A DNA stretch of 5,470 nucleotides from Candidatus Altimarinota bacterium (GCA_943355085.1 CALREC010000061.1:1-5470); one strand, 5' to 3'. Positions 1 to 5,221 are shown, counted from the stretch's first letter. Notes: generated by a model not told the origin, from the sequence alone. A program made the numbers and translations.

Positions 1-356
1 TGATCTGCGGGCTTGAGCTTTTTATATTCTTCTGCCACTATAACATCCGTCACACTATAATAGTAACATTCGCTATCATCATCCAGATAATATTCTGGAG
101 CTTCCCGTTCATGCTCAGACCATTGTTTGGTGACAGGGAGTCAAAATACTACGGCTTTCTGAATATTAGCACGATCCATATGTGTTATGAGATTCTCAAA
201 TCCGGGAGTTTCCTGGAGAAAATTTACCGCATGCACATGGGTATCGATCATCGGATATTTTGATCCAGAAAGAGGCTCAAGAGCAGCATTGCCAGATGCA
301 ACAATTGCTTCTATTTGTGCATTATTGAGTCCGATAAGAATGGATTCGTGGAGCAT
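1..356 (-). CDS. Amidohydrolase-family metal-dependent hydrolase, N-terminal part (cut by window edge)
   Basis: The first 118 codons of a gene running off the left edge are visible. Residues 36-43 read MIDTHVHA, the His-x-His metal-binding motif that opens the TIM-barrel of amidohydrolases (H40, H42). It is followed by a barrel-like strand KAVVFGLPV and an acidic, tyrosine-rich stretch (YYLDDDSECYYY), which I recall from amidohydrolase_2-type proteins of CPR bacteria. An in-frame TGA (141-143) at residue 72 must be read as Gly; otherwise the protein stops inside the strand. TGG encodes W79, so TGA is not Trp here. The start is the ATG at 354-356: TAA lies four codons upstream in frame, and the upstream gene ends 4 bases away, so the two are probably co-transcribed. 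Oddly, residues 1-30 (GLNNAQIEAI..SGNAALEPL) resemble the C-terminal end of amidohydrolases. The substrate cannot be told. Confidence 0.88.
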
Positions 357-360
357 AAAG

Positions 361-1116
361 TTAATTGTTTATATATTGTAAGAGGGCTTGTTCTTTTGAT
401 TGTGTAATTTTTGGAAGAAAAATAGAAAGTATAGTATTGTTTCCAACAATGGCACGTATCTCTTGGGGTTCAAAACAGAGTATAAACTCACGCACCTTTT
501 CATTACTCAATGCTTTTAAAACATAGAAAAAGTCCTCAGCAGTATAGATACGAGATTTTATAAACTCGAGGGTCAAGATATCTGCAAAGATATCTTTATT
601 CTCATCTGAGAGAAAATGAAATACCTTGTAAATATCAGTTCCATACGCAAAAAGATGCTGAAGGAACTCTTTTCCAAGGATACCAAATACCATGCGTTCT
701 CCTTCTCCAAATATCCACTCCAAGATATTTCCAAGATCATCGGGCACAAAAATAAGCTGCATCAATCATCGGGCACGAATGCTTTTAATAAGACGAATCT
801 TGTCTGCCTCTTCTGGAATACCCGCCAAAATACTCCCGAGATGTTCAGACTTTCCGATAACTTGGGAGAGCGTATCGCCTATCTTTACCAGAAGTAAAAA
901 CCTATTTTTATAATCCAGACTTTTCATGCAAAGCAAAAGTCATTTATATGTAACAATAATCTCCATAAGCTCTGCATCAAAGCTCATAATCACATGTCTA
1001 TGGAGAGTAAAAGCATGACTCGATGAGGCAAGAAGATCCATAACAAGAGCGAGCTCCCCCTCGTTATGGATAATATATTGTTTTTTTCAAAGTGAAAAAG
1101 TGTGAATGTTATGCAT
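361..1116 (-). CDS. Conserved hypothetical protein, 251 aa, with three recoded TGA codons
   Basis: Reading TGA as Gly at residues 10, 59 and 117 joins what otherwise look like three unrelated pieces into one 251-residue frame ending in TAA at 361-363. The start is the ATG at 1114-1116; an in-frame TAA (the stop of htpX) lies three codons upstream, so the frame cannot extend far. I see no signal peptide or membrane segment. The N-terminal half is strand-rich. The C-terminal half (from about residue 120, QLIFVPDDLGNILEWIFGEG) is helical, with repeated leucine/phenylalanine-acidic patterns such as FLQHLFAYGTDIYKVFHFLS and EDFFYVLKALSNEKVREFIL, which suggests short helical repeats. I do not recognise a family with a known function. 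It lies 9 bases after htpX and 4 bases before the amidohydrolase, so it is probably in their operon; that position does not itself reveal a function. Confidence 0.85.
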
Positions 1117-1125
1117 TATCAAAGA

Positions 1126-2040
1126 TTATAGTTGGTAATTACTTTCTAGGTTTTTGATACGATTTTCAAGACTTGGATGTGACATGAGGAGTGATAAAAA
1201 TCATGCTTCAGAATGAATTTTAAATGTAGCAAGCTTACCATCGTCAACTATTTTTCGGCTCGCAGTTACATGAACGAGACGCTTGAGGGCTAGTATCATT
1301 TTATCCTTACCAACGAGACGAGCACTTCCCTCATCCGCACGATATTCACGATAGCGAGAAAAAGTCATAAGTATCATAGATGCCAGTATGCCAAGGATAA
1401 TTTCGAGTATCATGATAGTGATAAAATAGCCCCATCCATTTCCTTCTTCATTTTTAAAAATAGTTTTATCGATAAATTGACCTATAATACGAGCAAAGAA
1501 TATTACAAACGTGTTCAGCACTCCTTGTAAAAGTGTCATAGTTACCATATCCCCATTGAGTATATGACTCATCTCATGAGCGATAACACCCTCAATCTCA
1601 GAAGACGTCATAGCAGACAAAAGGCCGGTAGAAACAGCCACAAGTGAACGATTTTTTGAAGGTCCTGTAGCAAATGCATTTGGATCATCACTCGTATATA
1701 TACCAACCTCTGGCATGGTAATGTTATTTTGTCGAGCCATACTCGCAATACTCGTATATACCAGTTGTGTTTTTTCATCATAATCCATGAGACGACTCTC
1801 TGACACTAGTTCTATGTCATAGGTTTTTTTTGCAACCCAACGAGAAATAGCAAGACTCAGGAGAGATCCTGTAAATCCAAAGAGAAGAGCAAAAAGAAAC
1901 AAGCCTTGATACCCTCATGCCATACTGGGAGTAATAGTTATGCCGAGGTATTTTTCAAGTACAAATATAATCCCACTGATAACCAAGATTATGGCCAGAT
2001 TGGTTACAACAAAAAGCATAATTCGTTTCATAAGGTTCAT
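1126..2040 (-). CDS. htpX: HtpX, membrane-bound M48 zinc metalloprotease
   Basis: HtpX degrades misfolded membrane proteins at the cytoplasmic membrane as part of envelope quality control. The 304-residue frame has the full family layout. Two N-terminal membrane segments lie at about residues 7-28 and 46-66. The catalytic HEMSH motif is at 155-159, preceded by the conserved NAFATGPSKN and VAVSTGLL. Two further hydrophobic segments lie at about 168-190 and 204-226. The third zinc ligand is in REYRADEGSA (E232). The usual C-terminal signature SHPSLENRIKNLE ends the protein. TGA must be Gly at residues 42 (1915-1917) and 280 (1201-1203); read as stops they would remove both the first membrane segment and the C-terminus. 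The length matches the usual ~290-300 aa. The chosen start is ATG at 2038-2040; the ATG at 2029-2031 (MKRIMLF) matches the family N-terminus equally well. No Shine-Dalgarno sequence is visible. Confidence 0.96.
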
Positions 2041-2068
2041 AAAATGAAAGAAAAAAATATAAAAAGAG

Positions 2069-2095
2069 ATTATATACAAAATATTAAAATTTCAA
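2069..2095 (-). promoter_or_regulatory. Candidate promoter of htpX operon
   Basis: On the minus strand, TTGAAA (2090-2095) and a perfect TATAAT (2069-2074) are separated by 15 bases. The -10 box lies 28 bases before the htpX ATG at 2040, close to the 31-33 base spacing in the TA modules. The region is very AT-rich, so chance matches are likely and the short spacer weakens the call. Confidence 0.4.
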
Positions 2096-2413
2096 AAAAA
2101 AATGAGATGAATGATATCTTTTATTTTTCAAAAAAACTATCAATACCACCATTACTATCGTAGAATCTCTTGAACAAAGTGGTGTCGAGAAATGAGTGTG
2201 AAACTTATGGCGAAGAGTATTTCAAAAAGTGTATTAATTTTGTAGGTGTGTTGGGATTTTTTGTGATGATTGTATATAAACAAGGAAAAGAAAGTAGTAT
2301 ATATGTTTTCCTGTTTTTCTTACAGATACTTCAGTGTTACTTTTTTCACCTTATATTTCTTAATTGAGATCCGATCCATTCTATCAAAATCTCCAGAAAT
2401 TCACAAAAGATCA
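2096..2413. other. Gene-free stretch between hicA and the htpX promoter
   Basis: I find no convincing gene on either strand. The plus-strand frames here have no recognisable domain and no glycine-TGA pattern. An imperfect inverted sequence (minus GAGATT...GGATCTC, about 2370-2396) lies just after hicA, but it lacks a T-run, so I do not call it a terminator. Positions 2191-2258 resemble 4577-4643 in the TA array and may be a decayed copy of that stretch, so this stretch could once have belonged to the array. Confidence 0.45.
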
Positions 2414-2647
2414 TTATTTAATCATTTTCAAAAACTCTTCTTCATTTATTGTCAGTTGTTCTAGAATTCAAGAAAAAGTTCCATAAGCTAACTCTCTATG
2501 GTTTGGAATAATAGCTCTTTTCTTATTCATATGAAGCTGAATCTTTATATGGCTTAATTTCTGAGAAAGAATGTCTATTCAAAAAATATCGTCTAATTTT
2601 TTTATCAAATCCTTTCCAGAGATATATGTATATTGTGATTTTACCAT
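2414..2647 (-). CDS. hicA: HicA-family mRNA interferase toxin
   Basis: HicA toxins are small dsRNA-binding-fold ribonucleases that cleave mRNA in the cytoplasm and are neutralised by HicB. The 77-residue protein shows the family pattern: GKDLIKKLDD (11-20); QKLSHIKI (29-36), where H33 matches the catalytic His (the family usually has GSH, here LSH); then RAIIPNHRELAYGTFSGIL (44-62) and the C-terminal helix INEEEFLKM. TGA encodes G23 and G60; the second is the conserved Gly of the family's G(T)LRGIL motif. The ATG (2645-2647) lies two bases after the hicB stop, so the genes are probably translationally coupled. The stop is TAA at 2414-2416. No clear terminator follows, so transcripts could run on towards htpX. 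Confidence 0.87.
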
Positions 2648-2649
2648 AA

Positions 2650-2850
2650 TTATACCGATATGGTTGTTAAAAATGACGGTGCATAGTTCGTTCGAAATAC
2701 TGTATTATCTTCTAAGAATAATTCAGTAGCTTCTTTTACATTCAACAAAGCCTCATTAAGACTTTCTCATTGAGAGACTACTCATAAATCAATATTTTTT
2801 GCAACAAAATATTTTCATTCCTGCAATATAAGGACGTTGTAGTTTGTCAT
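2650..2850 (-). CDS. hicB: HicB-family antitoxin (short form)
   Basis: HicB antitoxins bind and block HicA through a degraded RNase-H-like fold. The 66-residue sequence fits: an opening strand (YNVLILQEG), KYFVAKNIDLGVVSQGESL (13-31) corresponding to the family's YFVA..PELPGVVSQGETL, and the helix NEALLNVKEATELFLED. Three TGA codons give G12, G23 and G28; the latter two are the near-invariant glycines of this motif, which is strong evidence for TGA as Gly. No C-terminal helix-turn-helix or ribbon-helix-helix DNA-binding domain is present, so repression of its own promoter by HicB is not supported by the sequence. The antitoxin comes before the toxin, the reverse of the classical E. coli hicAB order. 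The ATG is 33 bases past the TATAAT of the repeat at 2884. Confidence 0.88.
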
Positions 2851-2883
2851 ATTTTTTAAAAATTATATTGTAATACATTTCGT

Positions 2884-2910
2884 ATTATACCCAAAACCCC
2901 AAAAACTCAA
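2884..2910 (-). promoter_or_regulatory. Promoter of hicBA (repeat copy 1)
   Basis: Minus strand: TTGAGT (2905-2910), a 15-base spacer TTTTGGGGTTTTGGG, and TATAAT (2884-2889). The hicB ATG lies 33 bases further on. Conservation of both boxes in four copies, each before an antitoxin at the same distance, supports the call. Confidence 0.75.
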
Positions 2911-2938
2911 AAAAACTTAATAGCTCTGTTACTATGAA
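2909..2938 (-). terminator. Rho-independent terminator of the YafQ-like toxin module
   Basis: Minus-strand hairpin formed by 2917-2923 and 2932-2938 (ATAG/CTAT core, one mismatch, two further T-A pairs), with an 8-base loop, followed by G and seven T (2909-2915). It begins 17 bases after the toxin stop. The stem is weaker than in the other copies, but its core keeps pairing through paired base changes. Confidence 0.68.
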
Positions 2939-2955
2939 AAAATAACCAACGAAAA

Positions 2956-3225
2956 TTATCCATATAGTTGACTATGAGTTCATACAAATATAAAATCAAC
3001 AAATTCATAGGTTCCATTTGGATACTCTCGAAAAATAGCTCTATAATCCCCAGTAATATCTATGGATCTAAATCACTTGTATTCTCATATCAAGGCGTGA
3101 TTAGAGAGAGTCTCTTCAAAAGGATCTTTCTGAAAAAGACCAATTTTTTCATGGGTCTTCATCTGAAGTTTTCTCCCAAGTTTTTCAAAGTTTTTATTGA
3201 ATGTCTTTTTAAATTGTATCTTCAT
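2956..3225 (-). CDS. RelE/YafQ-like mRNA interferase toxin, intact
   Basis: This 89-residue protein is a RelE-superfamily ribosome-dependent endoribonuclease toxin. The visible family pattern is a helical N-terminus (FKKTFNKNFEKL), KDPFEETLSNHALIGEYKG, FRSIDITGDYRAIFREY, then the strand YEFVDFIFVGTHSQLYG at the C-terminus. H43 and H84 align with the active-site histidines H50 and H87 of E. coli YafQ, and the GTHSQLYG ending parallels its GTHAALFG. TGA encodes G47, G51 and G82, all at conserved glycines. The stop is TAA (2956-2958). It starts with ATG at 3223-3225, 4 bases after the antitoxin stop, and is followed by a hairpin terminator. Its last ~30 codons are the segment repeated as orphan tails at 3577, 4366 and 5297. 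Confidence 0.92.
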
Positions 3226-3229
3226 AAAA

Positions 3230-3469
3230 TTATTTCATTAAAGACCTGAGATAGTTACTGACTTCCTCTCATTCAAAAGGCCCATAACTTGTATTATTTG
3301 GATCATCTACCAGCTTTTGAAGCCTGACAGTTGCATCAACTGCACTCTTTTTTGGTGATATTGCTGTTTTTTGGGAGCCAAAAGAAAGCTGCACACTCTT
3401 ATAAGAAACTTTCGTGCCATAGGTATTGATAATGTCATTAGGAACATTCTCAATCGTAAGATTTGCCAT
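3230..3469 (-). CDS. Probable antitoxin partner of the YafQ-like toxin, 79 aa
   Basis: This small protein sits 4 bases upstream of the YafQ-like toxin and directly after the repeat promoter at 3502, the antitoxin position in every module here. Its N-terminus (ANLTIENVPNDIINTYGTK, then YKSVQLSF) could be a strand-helix DNA-binding region such as a ribbon-helix-helix, and its C-terminal part (DATVRLQKLVDD, then an acidic tail) would suit toxin wrapping. I do not recognise the exact family, so the role rests mainly on position. TGA at 3269-3271 encodes G67; reading it as a stop would shorten the protein by 13 residues. The stop is TAA at 3230-3232. The ATG at 3467-3469 is 32 bases beyond the TATAAT box. 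No Shine-Dalgarno sequence is visible. Confidence 0.74.
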
Positions 3470-3501
3470 ATAAAAGTATTTATTATCAGCTAAACACAGT
3501 A

Positions 3502-3528
3502 ATTATATCCAAAACCCCAAAAACTCAA
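3502..3528 (-). promoter_or_regulatory. Promoter of the YafQ-like TA module (repeat copy 2)
   Basis: Minus strand: TTGAGT (3523-3528), 15-base G/T-rich spacer, TATAAT (3502-3507), and ATG of the antitoxin 32 bases downstream. Confidence 0.75.
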
Positions 3529-3558
3529 AAAAAAACTTAAGAGCTCTGTTGCTCTTAA
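3527..3558 (-). terminator. Rho-independent terminator in repeat copy 2
   Basis: Perfect 8-bp stem TTAAGAGC/GCTCTTAA (3537-3544 with 3551-3558), 6-base loop, then G and nine T on the minus strand. It probably ends the transcript of the PIN-toxin module upstream, since no nearer terminator follows that gene. Confidence 0.82.
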
Positions 3559-3576
3559 AAAAATAACCAACGAAAA

Positions 3577-3642
3577 CTATCCTCATAATTGACTATGAGT
3601 TCATACAAGTATGCAATCAATAAATTCATAGGTTCCATTCAA
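3577..3642 (-). pseudogene. Orphan C-terminal tail of a YafQ-like toxin (copy 2)
   Basis: In frame on the minus strand this reads NGTYEFIDCILVGTHSQLGG then TAG (3577-3579), matching the last 20 residues of the intact toxin at 2956-3225 (NGTYEFVDFIFVGTHSQLYG). TGA again supplies the Gly before THSQ. The catalytic N-terminal region is missing, so no functional toxin is made. The substitutions F to C and Y to G are shared with copies 3 and 4, so these three tails descend from one sequence distinct from the intact gene. Confidence 0.88.
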
Positions 3643-3720
3643 ATCCAATTTCGCTGTAGGACTCGTCGTTCCAATTCCGACGTTACCAGTATTTAAAGAT
3701 ATTTCCCATATAGTTTCATC
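3631..3720 (-). pseudogene. Fragment of a surface or fibre protein (VGIGTTSP motif), overlapping the PIN toxin 3' end
   Basis: In the frame of the toxin tail, the minus strand reads ISLNTGNVGIGTTSP followed by TAKLDLNGT. This is the well-known repeat unit of bacterial surface and phage tail-fibre-like proteins (GNVGIGTTSPTAKLDVNG), common in CPR genomes. It joins the toxin tail at the shared Asn-Gly-Thr codons (3631-3639) with no frameshift. A TAA in the same frame lies just upstream (3727-3729) and no start codon follows it before the motif, so it is a fragment. The last eleven bases of the PIN toxin gene (3693-3703) overlap it in another frame, so the toxin's C-terminus is built partly on inserted sequence. 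Confidence 0.82.
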
Positions 3721-4085
3721 ATTTCTTTATCAAAAGAAAGTATTTCTAAATTATGTTTTAAGCTGTCATACAAGACACTGCTATCAGGAACAGATACTTT
3801 TCATAGAATCATCTTAAAAAATGAGAGATATTCCTCATTATTCCCGGAAAGATATATTACTTCAATCTGCTCCAAAAAGGTTTCAAATTTTTCTAAAAAT
3901 TTAAATCATTTTTTATAATTTAGAACGGTATATGTCTCATTCAGAATGATATCGTTTATGAAGAACTTATTGGTAAAGTTTCAGATCTCTAAATCTGAAA
4001 CTATCTCCAACGCTTTTTCATGGTTGATATCATCAATATCCAAAAGAGAGATGAGAAAAGAGGTATCAAAAATATATGATTTCAT
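3693..4085 (-). CDS. PIN-domain (VapC-like) ribonuclease toxin, 130 aa
   Basis: PIN-domain toxins are Mg-dependent ribonucleases that cut tRNA or rRNA. The sequence opens with SYIFDTSFLISLLD, the typical first strand and helix with the first catalytic acid (D7). Further acids sit where expected: E50 in ILNETYTVL, D101 in VPDSSVLYDSL and D119 in LSFDKEM. Length is normal for the family. TGA encodes G35, G60 and G95. The start is ATG at 4083-4085, 3 bases after the preceding antitoxin stop; the stop is TAA (3693-3695). The final residues KYL run into the surface-protein fragment, so the original C-terminus may have been slightly changed, though all catalytic acids precede that point. The cognate antitoxin is presumably the adjacent gene. 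Confidence 0.89.
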
Positions 4086-4088
4086 GGG

Positions 4089-4259
4089 TTACTTGTATAA
4101 AAGACTATCATGACTCACACTAAGATTACTTTTTCCAGTACCAATCTTGTCAAGTCCAAGTTCCTTGAGTATAAGAGAAATTCTTTTTACCTTTCTATCT
4201 CTTGTTCCCATTGGTACAACATGAATAGTTCTTTTATGTGTAGTTTGTAAAGGTTGCAT
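4089..4259 (-). CDS. Probable antitoxin of the PIN-domain toxin, 56 aa
   Basis: A small basic protein ending in TAA 3 bases before the PIN toxin. It contains HVVPMGTRDRKVKRISLILKE and then LGLDKIGTGKSNLSVSHDSLLYK. I do not recognise a VapB, MazE or Phd signature; the antitoxin role is inferred from position and coupling. Start choice matters: the frame is open to an ATG at 4290-4292 and beyond, but that ATG overlaps the TATAAT box of the repeat promoter (4291-4296) and would lie upstream of the expected transcript start. The ATG at 4257-4259 lies 31 bases past the box, matching the 32-33 bases of the other three modules. This is the only gene of the array without an in-frame TGA. The C-terminal 'GTGKSNLSVSHDSLLY' looks like a flexible toxin-binding tail. 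Confidence 0.66.
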   Translation of the reverse strand: MQPLQTTHKRTIHVVPMGTRDRKVKRISLILKELGLDKIGTGKSNLSVSHDSLLYK

Positions 4260-4290
4260 AATGACATGGTAAAAAAATAAGTTTTGCTGC

Positions 4291-4317
4291 ATTATACCCA
4301 AAACCCCAAAAACTCAA
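4291..4317 (-). promoter_or_regulatory. Promoter of the PIN-toxin module (repeat copy 3)
   Basis: Minus strand: TTGAGT (4312-4317), 15-base spacer, TATAAT (4291-4296). The preferred antitoxin ATG is 31 bases downstream. Confidence 0.75.
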
Positions 4318-4347
4318 AAAAAAACTTAAGAGCTCTGTTACTCTTAA
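4316..4347 (-). terminator. Rho-independent terminator in repeat copy 3
   Basis: Stem of 7 bp, TTAAGAG/CTCTTAA (4326-4332 with 4341-4347), 8-base loop, then G and nine T on the minus strand. The innermost C-G pair of copies 2 and 4 is lost here through the change at 4340. Confidence 0.8.
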
Positions 4348-4365
4348 AAAAATAACCAACGAAAA

Positions 4366-4454
4366 CTATCCTCATAATTGACTATGAGTTCATACAAGTA
4401 TGCAATCAACAAATTCATAGGTTCCATTTGGATACTCTCGAAAAATAGCGCTAT
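4366..4454 (-). pseudogene. Orphan C-terminal tail of a YafQ-like toxin (copy 3)
   Basis: Minus-strand reading AIFREYPNGTYEF, then VDCILVGTHSQLGG and TAG (4366-4368), matches the last ~27 residues of the intact toxin. Upstream of about 4454 the sequence departs from the toxin (GDYR becomes RPIHS) and soon enters the palindromic element, so the gene's first two thirds are gone. The frame stays open for some codons upstream, but I see no start or domain. Confidence 0.88.
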
Positions 4455-4479
4455 GAATAGGCCTCACGCGGTGATTTCT

Positions 4480-4576
4480 CCACCTCACCCCAACCCTCTC
4501 CTAGAAGGAGAGGGAGCTAAGAAAAATCATATTCTCCCCTTCTCCTTTTAGGAGAAGGGGCTGGGGGATGAGGTGG
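4480..4576. mobile_element. MITE-like palindromic element, complete copy
   Basis: A 97-bp GC-rich element in AT-rich surroundings. Its ends, CCACCTCA (4480-4487) and TGAGGTGG (4569-4576), are perfect inverted repeats, and pairing continues imperfectly inward. Inside are two hairpins: 4494-4502 with 4506-4514 (9 bp, 3-base loop) and 4536-4545 with 4551-4560 (10 bp, 5-base loop). Together they can form a three-way junction. It has no coding capacity. The CCTCACCCCAACCCTCTCC motif resembles a widespread family of intergenic palindromes found in many unrelated bacteria. No clear target-site duplication is visible. A second copy starts at 5411. Confidence 0.82.
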
Positions 4577-4685
4577 AACGAGTGTGGGTGTTTAAGTGAG
4601 AAGTCATCAAAAAGCGCATCAATCGTGTAGGTGCATTGGCATTGCTGGAATAAAAGTGCTGATTCAGTGTACCTATGGCTAAATC
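4577..4685. other. Unassigned stretch between RelE-type toxin and palindromic element
   Basis: About 109 bases with no gene I can support. The plus strand holds a short frame ending EVIKKRINRVGALALLE then TAA (to about 4653); it has no start of its own and I do not recognise it. Bases 4577-4643 resemble 2191-2258 beyond hicA (29 of 40 identical over 4604-4643 against 2219-2258), so this may be a shared remnant. Confidence 0.4.
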
Positions 4686-5003
4686 CTAAAGTTCCTCCAG
4701 AGCTTTTCGTAGAGCGGACATTATTTGTCCTTTAGAAACATTTGAAATATCAGTTTTAGAATAGATTATGAGCGGTAAGGCCTTGTTTTCAAAAATTTTT
4801 ACGATAATTCGAAATCCCCCACTTTTCCCTGTAGGTATGGATAAATTTTTGCAACGGTATTTATAGATTCCTTCTCAGAGAGAAGTTCATAATTGAAGGG
4901 GAAAATTTTCCATAAAATCTTGCCAATCATGCACGATTTTTGGAAATCTCTCTCAGAGAGAATCTTTCTGATCAAGAAAATGCCTTGTTTCTATAAACTT
5001 CAT
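4686..5003 (-). CDS. RelE/ParE-superfamily toxin, 105 aa
   Basis: The core SLGEGIYKYRCKN, then SIPTGKSGGFRIIVKI (about 55-70), and LPLIIYSKTDISNVSKGQI is the family pattern of RelE/HigB-type toxins: a strand with basic residues, the GKSGGFR turn, a strand, and a YSK.(D)..N motif before the final helix. These toxins normally cleave mRNA at the ribosome. It is clearly a different subfamily from the YafQ-like toxin at 2956-3225. TGA encodes G17, G39 and G43. The ATG (5001-5003) lies inside the antitoxin gene, giving a 13-base overlap; the stop is TAG (4686-4688). No terminator follows directly; the transcript would pass the palindromic element (whose strong hairpins could end it) or stop at the repeat terminator at 4316. 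Confidence 0.86.
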
Positions 5004-5188
5004 AATTTCATCTCAAGTTTACGATTTAAAATTCCAAAATTTCGATCAGAGGCAAGTTCTTTTTTGAGTTCTAAATCCTGTCTTGTCTCGATATATTCGA
5101 GAATAAATTCACTGATAGTTGCCTCTAGTTCCTTTGGCAAAATATAGTGTTCAAGTTTATTTGGGATGTTTACGGTAATAGTGGACAT
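4991..5188 (-). CDS. Probable antitoxin partner of the RelE-type toxin, 65 aa
   Basis: It starts with STITVNIPNKLEHYILPKEL, a strand-then-helix pattern like ribbon-helix-helix antitoxins, followed by a long charged helix (ISEFILEYIETRQDLELKKELASD). I do not recognise the exact family; position and overlap with a toxin give the role. With TGA as Gly (5000-5002, residue 63) it ends three residues later at TAG (4991-4993) and overlaps the toxin by 13 bases. With TGA as stop it would show the classic ATGA overlap, suggesting the overlap arose before or outside recoding. The ATG (5186-5188) is 33 bases beyond the repeat's TATAAT box. Confidence 0.74.
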
Positions 5189-5221
5189 ATTAGTATTGGG
5201 ATTATTCTATAAATTATTCTC

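Larger units (their letters stand above)
2884..3044 (-). repeat. TA-array repeat, copy 1 (contains the 3' third of an intact toxin gene)
   Basis: This is the first of four dispersed direct copies (2884, 3502, 4291, 5222). On the minus strand it comprises the last ~30 codons of a YafQ-like toxin, a terminator hairpin, a T-run, and a promoter ending in TATAAT. This copy is the most divergent (for example AATAG/CTATG in the hairpin, and YG instead of GG before the stop) and is the only one joined to a complete toxin gene, so it may represent the ancestral arrangement. Similarity between copies stops at the -10 box at the low-coordinate end. Confidence 0.9.
3502..3639 (-). repeat. TA-array repeat, copy 2 (toxin tail + terminator + promoter)
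   Basis: Same layout as copy 1, but the toxin part is only the last 21 codons. Similarity to the other copies ends at 3639, within the bases AATGGAACC (minus strand, Asn-Gly-Thr), where the sequence switches to a surface-protein-like fragment. The -10 region reads GGATATAAT instead of GGGTATAAT. Confidence 0.9.
4291..4539 (-). repeat. TA-array repeat, copy 3, within a 249-bp duplicated block (partner 5222-5470)
   Basis: The block contains promoter, terminator, toxin tail and the first part of a MITE-like palindrome. It aligns without gaps to 5222-5470 with only four substitutions (4340, 4397, 4450, 4503), so the two are a recent duplication. The partner is cut by the window edge, so the true length may be greater. 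Similarity to the intact toxin copy ends at about 4454. Confidence 0.93.

Noticed and set aside
187..913. Plus-strand open frames opposite the amidohydrolase and the hypothetical protein
   Set aside because: They are antisense to frames that become continuous and conserved when TGA is Gly; no domain is visible in them.
2370..2396. Terminator after hicA
   Set aside because: The inverted sequence GAGAT..ATCTC is imperfect with a long loop and no T-run follows on the minus strand.
1906..2464. Plus-strand open frames over the htpX upstream region and the hicA 3' end (65-85 codons)
   Set aside because: They overlap the htpX or hicA coding region or the AT-rich gap, have phenylalanine/lysine-rich low-complexity sequence, start with TTG or ATG without support, and match no domain I recognise.
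2649..2654. TATAAT at the hicB stop codon as an internal hicA promoter
   Set aside because: It lies two bases before the hicA ATG, leaving no room for a leader, and no good -35 box precedes it.
2968..3249. Plus-strand 93-codon open frame
   Set aside because: It is antisense to the YafQ-like toxin, which has clear family motifs on the minus strand.
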